Assembly (NCBI GenBank): GCA_021818005.1
Contig: JAKAFI010000003.1
Location: 1 to 37,920 of the forward strand
DNA: 37,920 nucleotides
Direction: 5' to 3'
Source: Acidobacteriota bacterium
GTDB lineage: Bacteria; Acidobacteriota; Thermoanaerobaculia; Thermoanaerobaculales; Thermoanaerobaculaceae
Notes under the pieces: generated by a model
The model's input: the letters and a program-made list of their open reading frames with translations, nothing else
Told to the model about the DNA's origin: nothing
Databases searched by the model: none
Position numbers and translations under genes: made by a program
Shown here: one piece after another, positions 15,996-22,447 of the stretch
Position numbering within the stretch: the stretch's first letter is position 1
Layout of the letters: the number at the start of each line of letters is the position of its first letter

Positions 15996-16072
15996 CTGCT
16001 CACCACCCCGGCACACCAGCCGACCAGGAGCCCCACGACGGCGAGCGCGAGGAGGAGGAGGTTGCAGATCAT
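15992..16072 (-). CDS. 26-residue membrane peptide gene
   Basis: This frame closes the gap between two genes exactly, with ATGA overlaps at both ends (start at 16072, stop at 15992-15994). The peptide is almost all one transmembrane helix (NLLLLALAVVGLLVGW) with two Cys and a C-terminal Arg. The exact double coupling and the clear membrane segment make it a likely real gene. Single-helix phage peptides can act on host membrane proteins, but no target is evident. Confidence 0.6.
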   Translation of the reverse strand: MICNLLLLALAVVGLLVGWCAGVVSR

Positions 16073-16488
16073 CTTGGTCTCCACGGTTTCGGGATTGGCC
16101 CGCCAGTTTCGTCGGCAGCGTTCCTCCAGCAGGACTTGCAGCGCTTGACCCTGCTACCCCGGCGCGGCACCTCGTCGCCCCACTTGAACGACTCCTGAGG
16201 CGCGACGAAAAGCTCGTCGATCTCGTCGCTGGCTGCACCACATTTCGACAGCGCCCACACCTTCCCCTTGCGGACGAACACCACGCGAGCAAGGTGCGCC
16301 ACCGGATGTGGGTGCGACGGGTACGCCATGCGAACGAACTGTAACTCGCCTAGCATGGCCAGCGCGCAACTCCAGGCATCGGCCTCGGAGAAGTCGTGCG
16401 ACAACAGCAGGTCCATCGCGACCATCGCGCGCTGGGCGGCTGGCTGCTCCGATGTCCGAAGCGAGCGCAGCAGGTCGACCAGGGTCAT
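16069..16488 (-). CDS. Hypothetical accessory protein
   Basis: The product has 139 residues from the ATG at 16488, which overlaps the stop of the upstream gene; the frame before it is Arg-rich and not protein-like. The first half is helical (MTLVDLLRSLRTSEQPAAQRAMVAM), and the C-terminal part is basic with a CKSC pair. It may bind zinc. Function not recognised. Confidence 0.55.
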   Translation of the reverse strand: MTLVDLLRSLRTSEQPAAQRAMVAMDLLLSHDFSEADAWSCALAMLGELQFVRMAYPSHPHPVAHLARVVFVRKGKVWALSKCGAASDEIDELFVAPQESFKWGDEVPRRGSRVKRCKSCWRNAADETGGPIPKPWRPR

Positions 16489-16814
16489 CCTCGCACGCTC
16501 CCGCTCCCGTCGCCGTCGCGCACCGGCAGCGTCTCGGCTGCGGCCTCGTCGGCGGCGTCGGAGAACTCGGGACCGTCGTCGAGGTCTTCCTTCTCCGCGA
16601 CGTTGGGACCGTCGGGCAGTGGCATCCAATACTCGATCGAGTAATCTCCGCTATTGTCTCCACCTCGATCATGGAGTCGAGGATCTCCGTTGTCGCATCT
16701 GGCCCCATCGTACGCGCACAGGTGCAGACTATCGTAGAACACATCCCATCCGAGCACCAACGCGCCGCGAGCAGGAAGTCTGTCCTTCACTCTGATCCAC
16801 ATTCCGTCTCTCAC
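16485..16814 (-). CDS. DUF551-like protein
   Basis: The product has 109 residues. It has the two ends of the DUF551 pattern: MWIRVKDRLPARGALVL at the start and YSIEYWMPLPDGP at about 59-71. DUF551 proteins are common in phages and of unknown function. Residues 75-109 are an acidic extension. The start may be at 16814 (GTGA/ATGA junction) or at the Met five codons later. Confidence 0.75.
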   Translation of the reverse strand: MRDGMWIRVKDRLPARGALVLGWDVFYDSLHLCAYDGARCDNGDPRLHDRGGDNSGDYSIEYWMPLPDGPNVAEKEDLDDGPEFSDAADEAAAETLPVRDGDGSGSVRG

Positions 16815-17044
16815 TTCACCCTCCTCGTAAGCGGCGCGGTCTGCGTGTCATCCAGCCTGCCGGCGACGAGCTTGTCAACTACCTGCTCATCGCGCGGGCT
16901 GATGGCAAATGGCCATTCCTCGCCGAGATAGCACCTCGAGCAAAGGTCACCATTGACTGTCCCGAGCTCACCGCAGCGGCAGCGCGTCTGCGCCAAGATC
17001 TCTCCGAGCTGCATGACCACGTTGCGCGCCCGCTCGTCGGCCAC
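16811..17044 (-). CDS. Small zinc-ribbon-like protein
   Basis: The product has 77 residues with a GTG start. RCRCGELGTVNGDLCSRCYLG (about 21-41) has the spacing of a zinc ribbon (CXC then CXXC). The frame stays open and protein-like upstream of the GTG (GAVLTRDVADERARNVV), so the true start may be earlier. It overlaps the upstream gene by 77 bases, far more than other junctions here. Confidence 0.55.
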   Translation of the reverse strand: MADERARNVVMQLGEILAQTRCRCGELGTVNGDLCSRCYLGEEWPFAISPRDEQVVDKLVAGRLDDTQTAPLTRRVK

Positions 17045-17246
17045 GTCGCGAGTCAGGACGGCGCCCTCGCGGACTCTCCGCGACGCGCCGCCCGCAGAAC
17101 GGCTTGCACGCGACCGCGCAGTCGTTGATCTGGTCGCCCTCGAGGAGCTGGACGCGCTCGCCGCGCTTCAGACGCAGCTTGCGGTGGTAGGCGTGCGCGT
17201 CGTCCCGCGTGCGCCAACCCGACTTGCCTTTCGGGTGAGTGCTCAC
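16968..17246 (-). CDS. Small basic protein, C-terminal half doubtful
   Basis: The product has 92 residues. ATG at 17246 overlaps the upstream stop. Residues 1-52 look real (MSTHPKGKSGWRTRDDAHAY to ACKPFCG), but after residue 53 the translation turns Arg-rich and random-looking, while the next gene's frame becomes protein-like over the same bases. A frameshift, in nature or in the assembly, near 17090 would explain both. Function unknown. Confidence 0.45.
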   Translation of the reverse strand: MSTHPKGKSGWRTRDDAHAYHRKLRLKRGERVQLLEGDQINDCAVACKPFCGRRVAESPRGRRPDSRRGRRAGAQRGHAARRDLGADALPLR

Positions 17247-17677
17247 CGTCGCACCACCTTGAAGCGCGCGGCGAACTCGCTCGGTCGATAGCTCTCGACG
17301 GCGTCGACGATCTCATGCTCGGTCAACTCGACTCCGGTCAGATCGATTTTCGTCGCGACCGCCTTCCCGTCGACCACCTCCAGCCTGCCAACGTCTCCGA
17401 CCTCCTCGCCCTGCCACGTAACCGCCCCGGCAATGTTGATGCCCCACGGCTTGAGTTTGTTGTCAATGATCCACTGGAGCCAGTCGGCGTAGTAGTAGAA
17501 CTTCTCGCCACCGTCCCACACCAGCGCATCTCCCTCGCGGGATGGGACCCACTGACAGTAGGAATCAGGGGTGTCACCGCCACGCTTCTCGCTCAGATCT
17601 CCGATCTCGAGCCATTGTTCGTGGCTAAGAGAAGGATGAAGCTCGAACCGTCCACGAAACTCCGTCGTGTATCCCAT
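17243..17677 (-). CDS. Conserved-type phage protein (MGYTTEF family look)
   Basis: The product has 144 residues. It begins MGYTTEFRGRFELHP, has SYCQWVPSREGDALVWDGGEKFYYYADWLQWI in the middle and PWGINIAGAVTWQGEE after it; I recall this pattern from hypothetical proteins in many phages. The many aromatic residues suggest a compact alpha/beta fold. The upstream stop and its ATG share one base (TAATG). No known role. Confidence 0.65.
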   Translation of the reverse strand: MGYTTEFRGRFELHPSLSHEQWLEIGDLSEKRGGDTPDSYCQWVPSREGDALVWDGGEKFYYYADWLQWIIDNKLKPWGINIAGAVTWQGEEVGDVGRLEVVDGKAVATKIDLTGVELTEHEIVDAVESYRPSEFAARFKVVRR

Positions 17678-17976
17678 TACTCGCTCCTCTCTACCTGCCG
17701 CCGCATCTCAGCGGCCATCGCCTGCTCCCGCGTCAGCCCTCGCCACCTCGCGCCCACGTCGCCGCAGAGCTGCGCGAGCTCGGCGATGATCGCGTCCGGT
17801 TGCGCCTCGTTGAATAGCGCCGTTACCGCCGCTAGCCACACCGTGTCCCGCAGCCCGCGCAGCATCGTCGCTCCGCGCGGCGTGCTGACCACGTACAGGC
17901 GCCCGACCGGCACGGAGCGCACGATGGGGTCGTGGCCGGGGCGCTGACGCGAGTAGGGGAGGGGGAGCGGCTTCAC
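17677..17976 (-). CDS. Hypothetical accessory protein
   Basis: The product has 99 residues from the GTG at 17976, which overlaps the exonuclease stop (GTGA); the frame upstream is Arg/Ala-rich shadow of the exonuclease gene. It has a strand-like RLYVVSTPRG segment and a C-terminal helix ending REQAMAAEMRRQVE. Not recognised. Confidence 0.5.
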   Translation of the reverse strand: MKPLPLPYSRQRPGHDPIVRSVPVGRLYVVSTPRGATMLRGLRDTVWLAAVTALFNEAQPDAIIAELAQLCGDVGARWRGLTREQAMAAEMRRQVERSE

Positions 17977-18725
17977 GTACCCGCCTTGCTGTCGAGCCCG
18001 GCGCGCTTCTGCCTCTTGCACTCGCGGCACTCGCGCGGCGTCCACCGCGGGTACTTCTCGAGCACGGAGCGCGGCACGCTGAATAGCCCGCCGCACGACC
18101 GGCACTTGAACGTCCCCTCGGCCAGCGGAGACGGCGCCCCGCTCGCCTCGACGGTGAGCGCCCGGATCACGCCGAGGGTGAGCTGGCAGTCACCGAGCGC
18201 GCTGTGAGCCTTGCTCGCTGCGATCGCCTCCTTGCTCAGCATGTCTCCGACGACGGCGGTCAGCTTGTAGCTCCGGCGCGGCGGGGCCCCGGTCTTCGCG
18301 TCTATGAACCGCACCACGGAGATCATCTCGATCCACTGGAAGTGGAACGGCCACGGGCGCGCCCCGAGCAGGCGACGGAGGAAGCGCTCATCGAACGAGA
18401 CGTTCCACCCGACGAGCGGCACGTACTCGCGCGGGAGGCCTGCGCTCTCCATGAAGCAGAGCAACGTTTCTGCCGCCGCGTCAGCCTCGAGCGCAGCCGC
18501 CCACCCCTCGCTCGCCGGGTCGGTCGCCCAGGTGTGCCCGTTCACCCTGATCGCCTCGGCCTCGATCTCGTCGCCTGGCCGGGGTCGGACCGTGAACTCG
18601 AGCGGGTCGCCGACTGGCGCCAGCGAGTCGTCGAGCGCGATGGCGCCGACCTCGAGGATCGCGTGCCTCTCCGGGTCGAGGCCGCTCGTCTCGGTGTCGA
18701 CGAGGAGGTGTGTGGCGCGCCCCAT
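17973..18725 (-). CDS. DnaQ-like DEDDh 3'-5' exonuclease with C-terminal zinc ribbon
   Basis: The product has 250 residues. All exonuclease motifs are present: LLVDTETSGL gives Asp10 and Glu12, GWNVSFDERFL gives Asp112, and AHSALGDC gives His174 and Asp179, the DEDDh form. Two metal ions would sit on these residues to remove 3' nucleotides. A C-terminal extension has a CRSC...CREC zinc ribbon (Cys208, 211, 233, 236), not part of the usual epsilon fold. With no phage polymerase visible, it may assist recombination or nucleotide scavenging. Confidence 0.88.
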   Translation of the reverse strand: MGRATHLLVDTETSGLDPERHAILEVGAIALDDSLAPVGDPLEFTVRPRPGDEIEAEAIRVNGHTWATDPASEGWAAALEADAAAETLLCFMESAGLPREYVPLVGWNVSFDERFLRRLLGARPWPFHFQWIEMISVVRFIDAKTGAPPRRSYKLTAVVGDMLSKEAIAASKAHSALGDCQLTLGVIRALTVEASGAPSPLAEGTFKCRSCGGLFSVPRSVLEKYPRWTPRECRECKRQKRAGLDSKAGT

Positions 18726-18728
18726 GGT

Positions 18729-19649
18729 CTACCCCCTCGAGCCGGGCTCTGGCGCGTCGGAGTCGTCCATCGGGGGCGGCTCGCCCTCGACCGGCTGGGC
18801 CTCCTGCTCGCGGGTCGCCGGGTAGTCGCGCCGCGTCTTCTCGATGATCCCGGCCGCGAGCTCGCGCGTCAGCGCCTGGTCAGCTAGCCGCGTCCGCAGC
18901 CACCCGCGGAGCTTCTCCGGCAGGTCGTCGCGTGCGATCCACTCGTCGATCAGCGCGACCTGATCCGGGGTCGGGCCCTCGTCGCGCCTCCCCGCCGGCT
19001 TCTTCGACCCGCTCTTGCCACCCTTCGCCTGCCGGCCGCTGCTCTGCGGGTCCTCGTGTCCGTCTCCGTCCTCCACGTCCTGCGTGAAGCGATCGCTCAG
19101 CCCGAAGGCGTTGAGCACGGCTGCGACGAGCGCCCGCTTCTCAGCCATCTTCAGCACGGTGTTCTCGCAGTCCCGCGGCCTGTCGATGTACTTGCTCTCG
19201 AGCGTCGAGGCGCTTCCGAGTCCATCGCCGACGATCGCCCCATCGGCGCGCCGCACGAGCTCGCAGCGGACCACGTAGCGGTAGAGGCCGAGCGAGGACC
19301 CGCGCTCCTCCTCCCATCCGTCGAACTCGCGGTTGCGCCACTTCTTCTTCCGCTTGATCCACTCCGTCTCGCGGTCGTGGTCGATCTCGCTCGCCACGAT
19401 CGAGTAGCGGGGGAACGTACCGAATGCGATGCTGAGCCGCTCGGCGCCTGGCTTCAGGAGCGTTGGCTTGTCGCCCGCGCCGGGGATCGTGCCGTAGTCG
19501 CGTCCTCGCTCGAGCGCGTTGGCGATCAGCGTCGCGACCTCCTTGTGCACCTCGACCAGGTGCCCAGGGCTCACCACCGGGCGCATCAGGGAATGTTCTG
19601 GGCGCTGGACCTCGAGGGCCTCGGTCTCCTTCACGGCTGGGTCTCCCAT
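18729..19649 (-). CDS. Putative recombination-type protein (DNA annealing-like)
   Basis: The product has 306 residues. RDYGTIPGAGDKPTLLKPGAERL (about 50-72), and further on KMAEKRALVAAVLNAFGLSDRFTQDVED, are a combination I know from conserved phage proteins often found beside recombination genes. The fold may be related to Rad52/ERF-type annealing proteins, but this is not certain. Residues 195-225 are a Gly/Lys/Arg linker and the C-terminal part is acidic. The ATG has AGGAGGCGG upstream, a strong ribosome site, so it may be translated at a high level. It is next to the exonuclease, a pairing typical of phage recombination systems. Confidence 0.6.
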   Translation of the reverse strand: MGDPAVKETEALEVQRPEHSLMRPVVSPGHLVEVHKEVATLIANALERGRDYGTIPGAGDKPTLLKPGAERLSIAFGTFPRYSIVASEIDHDRETEWIKRKKKWRNREFDGWEEERGSSLGLYRYVVRCELVRRADGAIVGDGLGSASTLESKYIDRPRDCENTVLKMAEKRALVAAVLNAFGLSDRFTQDVEDGDGHEDPQSSGRQAKGGKSGSKKPAGRRDEGPTPDQVALIDEWIARDDLPEKLRGWLRTRLADQALTRELAAGIIEKTRRDYPATREQEAQPVEGEPPPMDDSDAPEPGSRG

Positions 19650-19714
19650 CGTCTACCGCCTCCTGCGGCTAGAGCCGCGCTGTTAGACGCCGGTCTCTCC
19701 CGGCTGTCACGCAA

Positions 19715-19933
19715 CTACCGCTCTCCTGCCTCTTCAAGAGCGCCGCACCAGCCGGCCGGGCTTGCTTCAACTTCTGCCCGCGCTGGATCAGGGGCCGCGT
19801 TCGCCCGGGGCGAGGTCGCCTCTCGGCGGCACTTCCCCATCATGGCCGCGCGCCGTCGACACTCGGCGCCCCATAGCGAGACGTGACTGCTCTGCCTCTC
19901 GCCGTCGGCCTCTCCCTCGTGGTATCTGTTCAC
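19715..19933 (-). CDS. Small Arg/Ala-rich protein
   Basis: The product has 72 residues from a GTG that overlaps the previous stop (GTGA), which is the main support. It is polar and low in hydrophobic residues, with two Cys. The 65 bases after it (19650-19714) hold the ribosome site for the next gene and no other visible feature. Could be a spurious frame. Confidence 0.4.
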   Translation of the reverse strand: MNRYHEGEADGERQSSHVSLWGAECRRRAAMMGKCRREATSPRANAAPDPARAEVEASPAGWCGALEEAGER

Positions 19934-20253
19934 GCGCGTCGCCCTCCTGCGGCCGCGAGGGCCGCGTTTGCGTGCGCGTCGTATGCGTCCTGCTCCGCCT
20001 GCCGCGCCTCGCGCTCCTCATCGGGATACACCCGCTTCCGGAGCGCCTCCGCCAGCGCCCTCGCGTGGTCGGCGCGGCTCACCCCGGTCAGCTCCGAGCG
20101 GACAGCTCCCGGGCCCTCGAGCCACTCCGGGTCCGCGAGCTTCGCCTCGAGGTCGGCAAGCTGCTCCTCGTCGCTGGGCTCGTGGCAGTCGCAGGGCCTT
20201 GGGTAGCCGTCCTCGTCGTAGTAGAGAGCGGCGAAGCACCAATCGCAGCGCAT
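19930..20253 (-). CDS. Small protein with N-terminal Cys cluster
   Basis: The product has 107 residues from the ATG at 20253, which shares a base with the previous stop (TGATG). MRCDWCFAALYYDEDGYPRPCDC puts four Cys as CXXC...CXC in the first 25 residues, a likely zinc knuckle. The rest is a long acidic helix. Not recognised. Confidence 0.55.
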   Translation of the reverse strand: MRCDWCFAALYYDEDGYPRPCDCHEPSDEEQLADLEAKLADPEWLEGPGAVRSELTGVSRADHARALAEALRKRVYPDEEREARQAEQDAYDAHANAALAAAGGRRA

Positions 20254-20483
20254 CAGCACACCTCCCCGGCGAAGAGAGCGGCGTTCATGGCGGCGAAGCG
20301 GCTCGAGGCGACACCGTGGCGCTCCTCACCGAGGCGCCGCGACACCCACGCCCAGCCCGCCGCCGTCTTCCGCACCGCGATTGCGCGCCCGCCCGGGAGC
20401 AGCCGACGCTCGGCGCGAACGGTGCCGGGGAGGCCAGGCCAGCGGATGAGCGACTTCGTCCAGTTGCTTGCGTTGTGCGTCAT
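20253..20483 (-). CDS. First gene of leftward accessory operon
   Basis: The product has 76 residues from the ATG at 20483, which lies 7 bases after a promoter -10 element, so the mRNA is probably leaderless; an ATG at 20492 would fall inside the promoter. It is basic with several Trp (KTAAGWAWVSRR) and might bind nucleic acid. As the first gene of its operon and facing a ribbon-helix-helix regulator gene, it may have an early role. Not recognised. Confidence 0.55.
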   Translation of the reverse strand: MTHNASNWTKSLIRWPGLPGTVRAERRLLPGGRAIAVRKTAAGWAWVSRRLGEERHGVASSRFAAMNAALFAGEVC

Positions 20484-20490
20484 GAGTAAC

Positions 20491-20518
20491 ATAGTAGCAT
20501 GTGCAGGTTGTGAGTCAA
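20491..20518 (-). promoter_or_regulatory. Leftward promoter of accessory operon
   Basis: On the minus strand TTGACT (20518-20513) and TACTAT (20496-20491) are 16 bases apart, 5 of 6 and 4 of 6 matches to the sigma-70 consensus. The ATG at 20483 starts 7 bases after the -10, so transcription would begin at or next to the start codon. Confidence 0.6.
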
Positions 20519-20525
20519 GCGGGGC

Positions 20526-20553
20526 TTGTGATATTTGCTGGCCCTGCTACTAT
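20526..20553 (+). promoter_or_regulatory. Rightward promoter of RHH regulator gene
   Basis: TTGTGA (20526-20531) and TACTAT (20548-20553) are 16 bases apart, and the ATG at 20561 follows the -10 by 7 bases. Spacing, -10 sequence and distance to the start codon are identical to the opposite promoter. The two promoters are back to back with 7 bases between their -35 boxes, so one bound repressor could control both. Confidence 0.55.
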
Positions 20554-20560
20554 CGTCGTC

Positions 20561-20743
20561 ATGTCGCCCAAGAAGACCGAGAAGCCAGCTCCCCAGCCCG
20601 ACGAGACGCGCTCCGCCCGCCTCCAGGTGCTGCTCACCCCAAGCGCCAAGGCAGTGCTCGACGATCTCGCCTGGCGCGAGCGCAAGAGCACCTCGGAGTT
20701 CGTGCGCGAGCTCATCGAGGCGAGGCTGGCGCGCAAGGCCTGA
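20561..20743 (+). CDS. Ribbon-helix-helix transcription regulator
   Basis: The product has 60 residues from the ATG at 20561; the longer frame from 20501 would run through the promoter. ARLQVLLTPSAKAVLDDLAWRERKSTSEFVRELIEARL (about 20-57) is a typical RHH: a short strand, two helices and the SEFVREL second helix. It is the only rightward gene between two leftward operons. It probably represses its own and the divergent promoter. Its end is 2 bases from the end of the convergent nuclease gene. Confidence 0.75.
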   Translation: MSPKKTEKPAPQPDETRSARLQVLLTPSAKAVLDDLAWRERKSTSEFVRELIEARLARKA

Positions 20744-20745
20744 CC

Positions 20746-21177
20746 TCACCTCCCGCCCCCGAGCGCCGCGCCCGCGAGCTTGAGCACGTCCCGCTGCCTC
20801 CACCCCGGCTCGGTGGCGTCTCGGTAGCTCTCCGCCGCCTCGCGCGCCGAGCGCATCCGCCCGCGGCGGGCGTCCTCGACGGCGGCGCGCCGCTCCTGCT
20901 CGCTGCACACGATCGCCAGCGGCCCTGGCCAGCGCGCTGCGAATCGCCACTCCGACTCCGTGAGTCGCCTCCGAGAGGCGGGCTTGCTCCCGTCCTTCAC
21001 CTCGAGCAGGTAGCTGGCCTGGACGGCGATCGGGTCGAAGCACACGAGGTCGAAGCAGGGCACCCCGTAGCTCGCCGCGCTGAACGTGGCGACCCCGTCG
21101 CCCTCGTTCGCGCGCGCGGTCTCGTGGTGGTTCGCGTCGAGCCCGCCGCCCGTCGGTCTGTGGCGCCCGCGGCTCAT
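20746..21177 (-). CDS. PD-(D/E)XK nuclease
   Basis: The product has 143 residues. DANHHE at 14-19, PCFDLVCF with Asp43 and LLEVKDG with Glu59 and Lys61 make the PD-(D/E)XK core; the following LTESEWRFAARWPGPLAIV matches small phage nucleases of the VRR-NUC/resolvase-like type. It may process recombination intermediates or host DNA. ATG at 21177 overlaps the stop of the chimeric frame upstream. Before the 0.9-kb insert its start would have overlapped the stop of the gene now at 22215-22436, since the 129-bp repeat carries exactly this junction. Confidence 0.75.
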   Translation of the reverse strand: MSRGRHRPTGGGLDANHHETARANEGDGVATFSAASYGVPCFDLVCFDPIAVQASYLLEVKDGSKPASRRRLTESEWRFAARWPGPLAIVCSEQERRAAVEDARRGRMRSAREAAESYRDATEPGWRQRDVLKLAGAALGGGR

Positions 21178-21238
21178 GGCGCGACCTTGTCCTTCCGGTG
21201 CCGCACGAGCCCCTCGCGCTCCTCGAGGAGCGGGCGCA
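21110..21238. repeat. Left 129-bp direct repeat flanking low-GC insert
   Basis: This stretch is identical base for base to 22151-22279 (offset 1041). It includes the start of the nuclease gene and the end of the coiled-coil gene, whose ATGA junction is at 21174-21177 here and 22215-22218 in the other copy. Confidence 0.97.
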
Positions 21239-21584
21239 CCAGACGCTCAAACCGAACACCAAGCTTGCGGCATGAACCTCCCCTTGTTCCCGGAAACTTG
21301 GGGGCACACTGAGGACGAGGCCAAAGGACCATGACAATGACTGGCTGATTGTGACGAAGGTCTCTAGTGTTCTGGTCCGTATACACCCAGACGATAACAT
21401 CATCGCCATAGAAGTCAGTCAGCTCGATGATGTCAAAGACCATCTTATGCATGGTCTCAGAAGCTATGGCCCTCTGCTCTTCCTTCTCCTTGTCACGAAC
21501 TATCTGAGCCGCATCTTCGGCCTGCTTCTTCGCGGCTGTGTTCTGGATATCAGCAACTTCTCGTGGGGAAAGACCATCAGCCAT
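21174..21584 (-). CDS. Insert gene with C-terminus from the repeat (chimeric)
   Basis: The product has 136 residues from the ATG at 21584 (TGATG with the upstream stop; a GTG at 21587 is possible). Residues 1-95 or so are encoded in the insert: a charged helix (KKQAEDAAQIVRDKEKEE) and then a strand pair (DDVIVWVYTDQN). The last 20 residues are those of the protein at 22215-22436. The original C-terminus is thus lost or replaced. Function not recognised. Confidence 0.5.
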   Translation of the reverse strand: MADGLSPREVADIQNTAAKKQAEDAAQIVRDKEKEEQRAIASETMHKMVFDIIELTDFYGDDVIVWVYTDQNTRDLRHNQPVIVMVLWPRPQCAPKFPGTRGGSCRKLGVRFERLVRPLLEEREGLVRHRKDKVAP

Positions 21585-22150
21585 CACACTAACTCTCCGC
21601 CTGGTTCATCCTTGTATCGTACGAATACACCAATACCATTACGAGGATGACCCTCCTTGGTCGGATAGAGCTTATTGGCTTGAGACCTCCTCTGGATCTG
21701 GAAGTCAACAGGTAGACCACTATGATGCGCCAGGTACAGCGCTATCGACGAACACATGAGAGACCACAGGGCGTGGTAGTTCTCATTGTGCCCCGCCAAA
21801 CCAGGAAACAGACGATCATAGTCCTCGTCAGCTAGAATGACCCTGACATCTACGTCTCTATAGTCCCGCTTCTTGAGGCAAGAACCTACGAGGTAGGTGA
21901 CCAGACCGCCGAAAGCTTCATCAACCACCCTACAAGCTTGGTTGAGGTTGAAGAACTCAGGACAGGTCAACCAATGAGCGCGATGTGGCTCACTTACGGC
22001 TTGAACTGGACTATCTTCCATGGCCCCTTGAACACCTGCTGAGTCGTGTCGATGACAACCACCACATGATCGTCATTCGTACCGTCCTCTGCCTTGAGGA
22101 CCATGAGCTTGCACAAAGGCTCCAGATCTGGCATCACCATCTTGATGCGA
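21239..22150. mobile_element. 912-bp low-GC insert between direct repeats
   Basis: Between the two 129-bp repeats the base composition falls visibly to about half G+C against about two thirds to 70% around it, and codon use changes. The insert holds one complete leftward gene (nucleotidyltransferase-like) and two frames that run into the repeats. No inverted ends, transposase or homing endonuclease is seen. Removing the insert and one repeat would rebuild an ATGA-coupled gene pair. It may be a gene cassette that entered by homologous exchange, or an assembly join between two related phages. Confidence 0.75.
21584..22021 (-). CDS. Nucleotidyltransferase-fold protein in insert
   Basis: The product has 145 residues. 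TYLVGSCLKKRDYRDVDVRVIL (42-63) contains Gly46-Ser47 and the Asp56-X-Asp58 pair, the core of the pol-beta-type nucleotidyltransferase fold, and LPVDFQIQRR further on may supply the third acidic residue. I recall similar proteins in actinobacterial phages. It might transfer a nucleotide to a protein or small molecule, for example as a host-takeover or toxin-like factor. It is complete within the insert and its base use differs from the rest of the genome. Confidence 0.7.
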   Translation of the reverse strand: MEDSPVQAVSEPHRAHWLTCPEFFNLNQACRVVDEAFGGLVTYLVGSCLKKRDYRDVDVRVILADEDYDRLFPGLAGHNENYHALWSLMCSSIALYLAHHSGLPVDFQIQRRSQANKLYPTKEGHPRNGIGVFVRYKDEPGGELV

Positions 22151-22218
22151 GCGCGCGCGGTCTCGTGGTGGTTCGCGTCGAGCCCGCCGCCCGTCGGTCT
22201 GTGGCGCCCGCGGCTCAT
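21994..22218 (-). CDS. Chimeric frame: nuclease N-terminus joined to insert sequence
   Basis: The product has 74 residues. Residues 1-23 equal the first 23 of the PD-(D/E)XK nuclease and are encoded in the right repeat; the remaining 51 come from the insert and have strand-like segments (HVVVVIDTTQQVF). It starts at an ATGA junction and overlaps the nucleotidyltransferase start by 28 bases. It is either the truncated end of another insert gene or a product of the join. Confidence 0.45.
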   Translation of the reverse strand: MSRGRHRPTGGGLDANHHETARARIKMVMPDLEPLCKLMVLKAEDGTNDDHVVVVIDTTQQVFKGPWKIVQFKP

Positions 22219-22279
22219 GGCGCGACCTTGTCCTTCCGGTGCCGCACGAGCCCCTCGCGCTCCTCGAGGAGCGGGCGCA
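22151..22279. repeat. Right 129-bp direct repeat flanking low-GC insert
   Basis: Perfect copy of 21110-21238. To its right the original high-GC gene at 22215-22436 is intact, whereas to its left the low-GC insert begins at 22150. Confidence 0.97.
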
Positions 22280-22436
22280 TCTTCGCCGTCACCGCGTCCC
22301 GCTCTGCGCGGAGGGCGTCCAGCTTCTCGTCGAGCTCGGCGACGCGCTTGCGCCGCGTCTCCTCGGCCTCGATCTTGGCGAGCGCCTCCCGGTGGTGCTT
22401 CTCGGCTGCGGCCTTGCGTTGCTCCAGCGTTGGCAT
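22215..22436 (-). CDS. Small coiled-coil protein
   Basis: The product has 73 residues from the ATG at 22436, which has AGGAGGAGA 5 bases upstream, a very strong ribosome site. The whole protein is one charged heptad-type helix (AELDEKLDALRAERDAV). Its stop overlaps the start of the frame at 22218. Function unknown; possibly a partner of the nuclease. Confidence 0.6.
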   Translation of the reverse strand: MPTLEQRKAAAEKHHREALAKIEAEETRRKRVAELDEKLDALRAERDAVTAKMRPLLEEREGLVRHRKDKVAP

Positions 22437-22447
22437 GTATCTCCTCC

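Noticed and set aside
20501-20560. N-terminal extension of the RHH protein from 20501
   Set aside because: It would translate the promoter region, and the shorter protein is a complete RHH.
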